Positions 63,419 to 64,000 of a DNA stretch of 64,000 nucleotides are shown here, one piece after another. Source of the DNA: Dioscorea cayenensis subsp. rotundata. Taxonomy: Eukaryota; Streptophyta; Magnoliopsida; Dioscoreales; Dioscoreaceae. Positions within the stretch are counted from its first letter, which is position 1; the number at the start of each line of letters is the position of its first letter. Both the position numbers and the translations under genes were made by a program. Location of the stretch: the NCBI RefSeq assembly GCF_009730915.1, contig NC_052474.1, positions 3,259,501 to 3,323,500 of the forward strand, given 5' to 3'. Below the pieces are notes generated by a model. That model saw only the letters and a list, made by a program, of their open reading frames with translations. It did no database searches and had not been told where the DNA came from.

Positions 63419-64000
63419 TCAGTCGGATTCGTTTCCCAGAGCGTTTCCGCCAGACATGGCTCTGCAAGTGATAAGCTCATCAATCAGACGGCTGAGATCT
63501 GCATAGGAGGATCCACCCTTCCTCATCGCGGCACGTGCCATCTTCGCATACTCCTTATAAGCACTACGCCTCCTCTCCTCCGCTTCATCTCCGCCGCTCA
63601 TCACCAGCGTCACCGCCACCGCCACCTCGTCCGCTCCAACCAACACGGTTGGATCCCACAACTCCCCTCTCACTCGCACGCCAAGCCTCACCACCTTATT
63701 CAAGAACTTCTCATTCACGAACTGCTCATACGTCAGCGGCCACGTCACCATCGGCACTCCAGCCGAGATCCCCTCCAACGTGGAGTTCCATCCGCAGTGC
63801 GTCAAGAACCCACCAATCGCCACGTGTCCCAATATCAACAACTGCGGAGCCCACCCTCTGATGACCAACACCTTCATGCCAACCATCTCTTCAAGCCTCG
63901 CCGGCGGCGGCTGCACCGAGTCCCCTCTCACTGCCCAAACGAACCAACACCCAGAAGCCTCAAGCCCTAACGCCAACTCCTTCACCTGATCACTCGAAAT
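63419..64000 (-). CDS. UDP-glycosyltransferase, UGT73-like, C-terminal part (5' end beyond window)
   Basis: The minus-strand frame enters from the right edge as ISSDQVKELALGLEASG and runs to a stop at 63419 (about 193 residues). The PSPG box is present: WAPQLLILGHVAIGGFLTHC then GWNSTLEGISAGVPMVTWPL, ending with the residues YEQFVNEK. The wording of this box and of FVNEKFLNKVVRLGVRV fits UGT73-type enzymes, cytosolic transferases that glycosylate flavonoids, terpenoids or steroids. In UGT73 the residue after the NEK-type end is usually Gln or similar for UDP-glucose. The segment is GC-rich relative to its surroundings. Its position 7.5 kb from the P450 block may or may not be functional. Confidence 0.9.
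   Translation of the reverse strand: MSSDQVKELALGLEASGCWFVWAVRGDSVQPPPARLEEMVGMKVLVIRGWAPQLLILGHVAIGGFLTHCGWNSTLEGISAGVPMVTWPLTYEQFVNEKFLNKVVRLGVRVRGELWDPTVLVGADEVAVAVTLVMSGGDEAEERRRSAYKEYAKMARAAMRKGGSSYADLSRLIDELITCRAMSGGNALGNESD

Overview
This window is nuclear DNA of a flowering plant. It is AT-rich, its genes carry spliceosomal GT-AG introns, and it holds (TA)n tracts, plant transposon families and plant-only genes (OTP70-type PPR, GIL1/DUF641, Ycf20-like, CYP82-type and CYP76-type P450s, a UGT73-type glycosyltransferase). The 5' part of the CYP76-like gene and the first UNC93 exon are much richer in GC than their 3' ends. That gradient hints at a monocot, but the species cannot be fixed from the sequence.

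Layout. 0-23 kb holds mostly housekeeping genes: a SEN1-type helicase (minus, running off the left edge), a small plant protein with a winged-helix-like look (minus), an UNC93-like membrane protein (minus), a GIL1/IRKI-family DUF641 protein with a long 5'-UTR intron (minus), a short patch of F-box and pyruvate-kinase gene fragments, and a plastid Ycf20-like gene (plus). A CYP76-like P450 lies at 27-28.7 kb. From 30 to 44.4 kb almost everything recognisable is mobile DNA: a LINE with an inverted 5' half, a hAT-like element nested in a PIF/Harbinger-like element, a Ty1/copia element nested in an older LTR-like repeat, several tandem duplications, and a second short LINE. 44.6-56 kb holds three P450 genes: two CYP82-like tandem copies (minus) and one eight-exon CYP85-clan gene (plus) divergent from the second copy. 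A Mutator-like element carrying gene fragments sits between the two CYP82-like genes. 56-62.5 kb holds an OTP70-type PPR gene and a UMP-CMP kinase gene, neighbours that are also adjacent in Arabidopsis. A UGT73-like glycosyltransferase enters from the right edge.

How the genes may work together. The most interesting part is the P450 block plus the nearby UGT. A sterol/triterpenoid-type P450 head-to-head with a CYP82-like gene, a second CYP82-like copy and a glycosyltransferase make a plausible specialised-metabolism neighbourhood. This is inference from gene families and spacing only. All three clustered P450s have uncommon residues at otherwise conserved catalytic positions although their reading frames and splice sites look whole.
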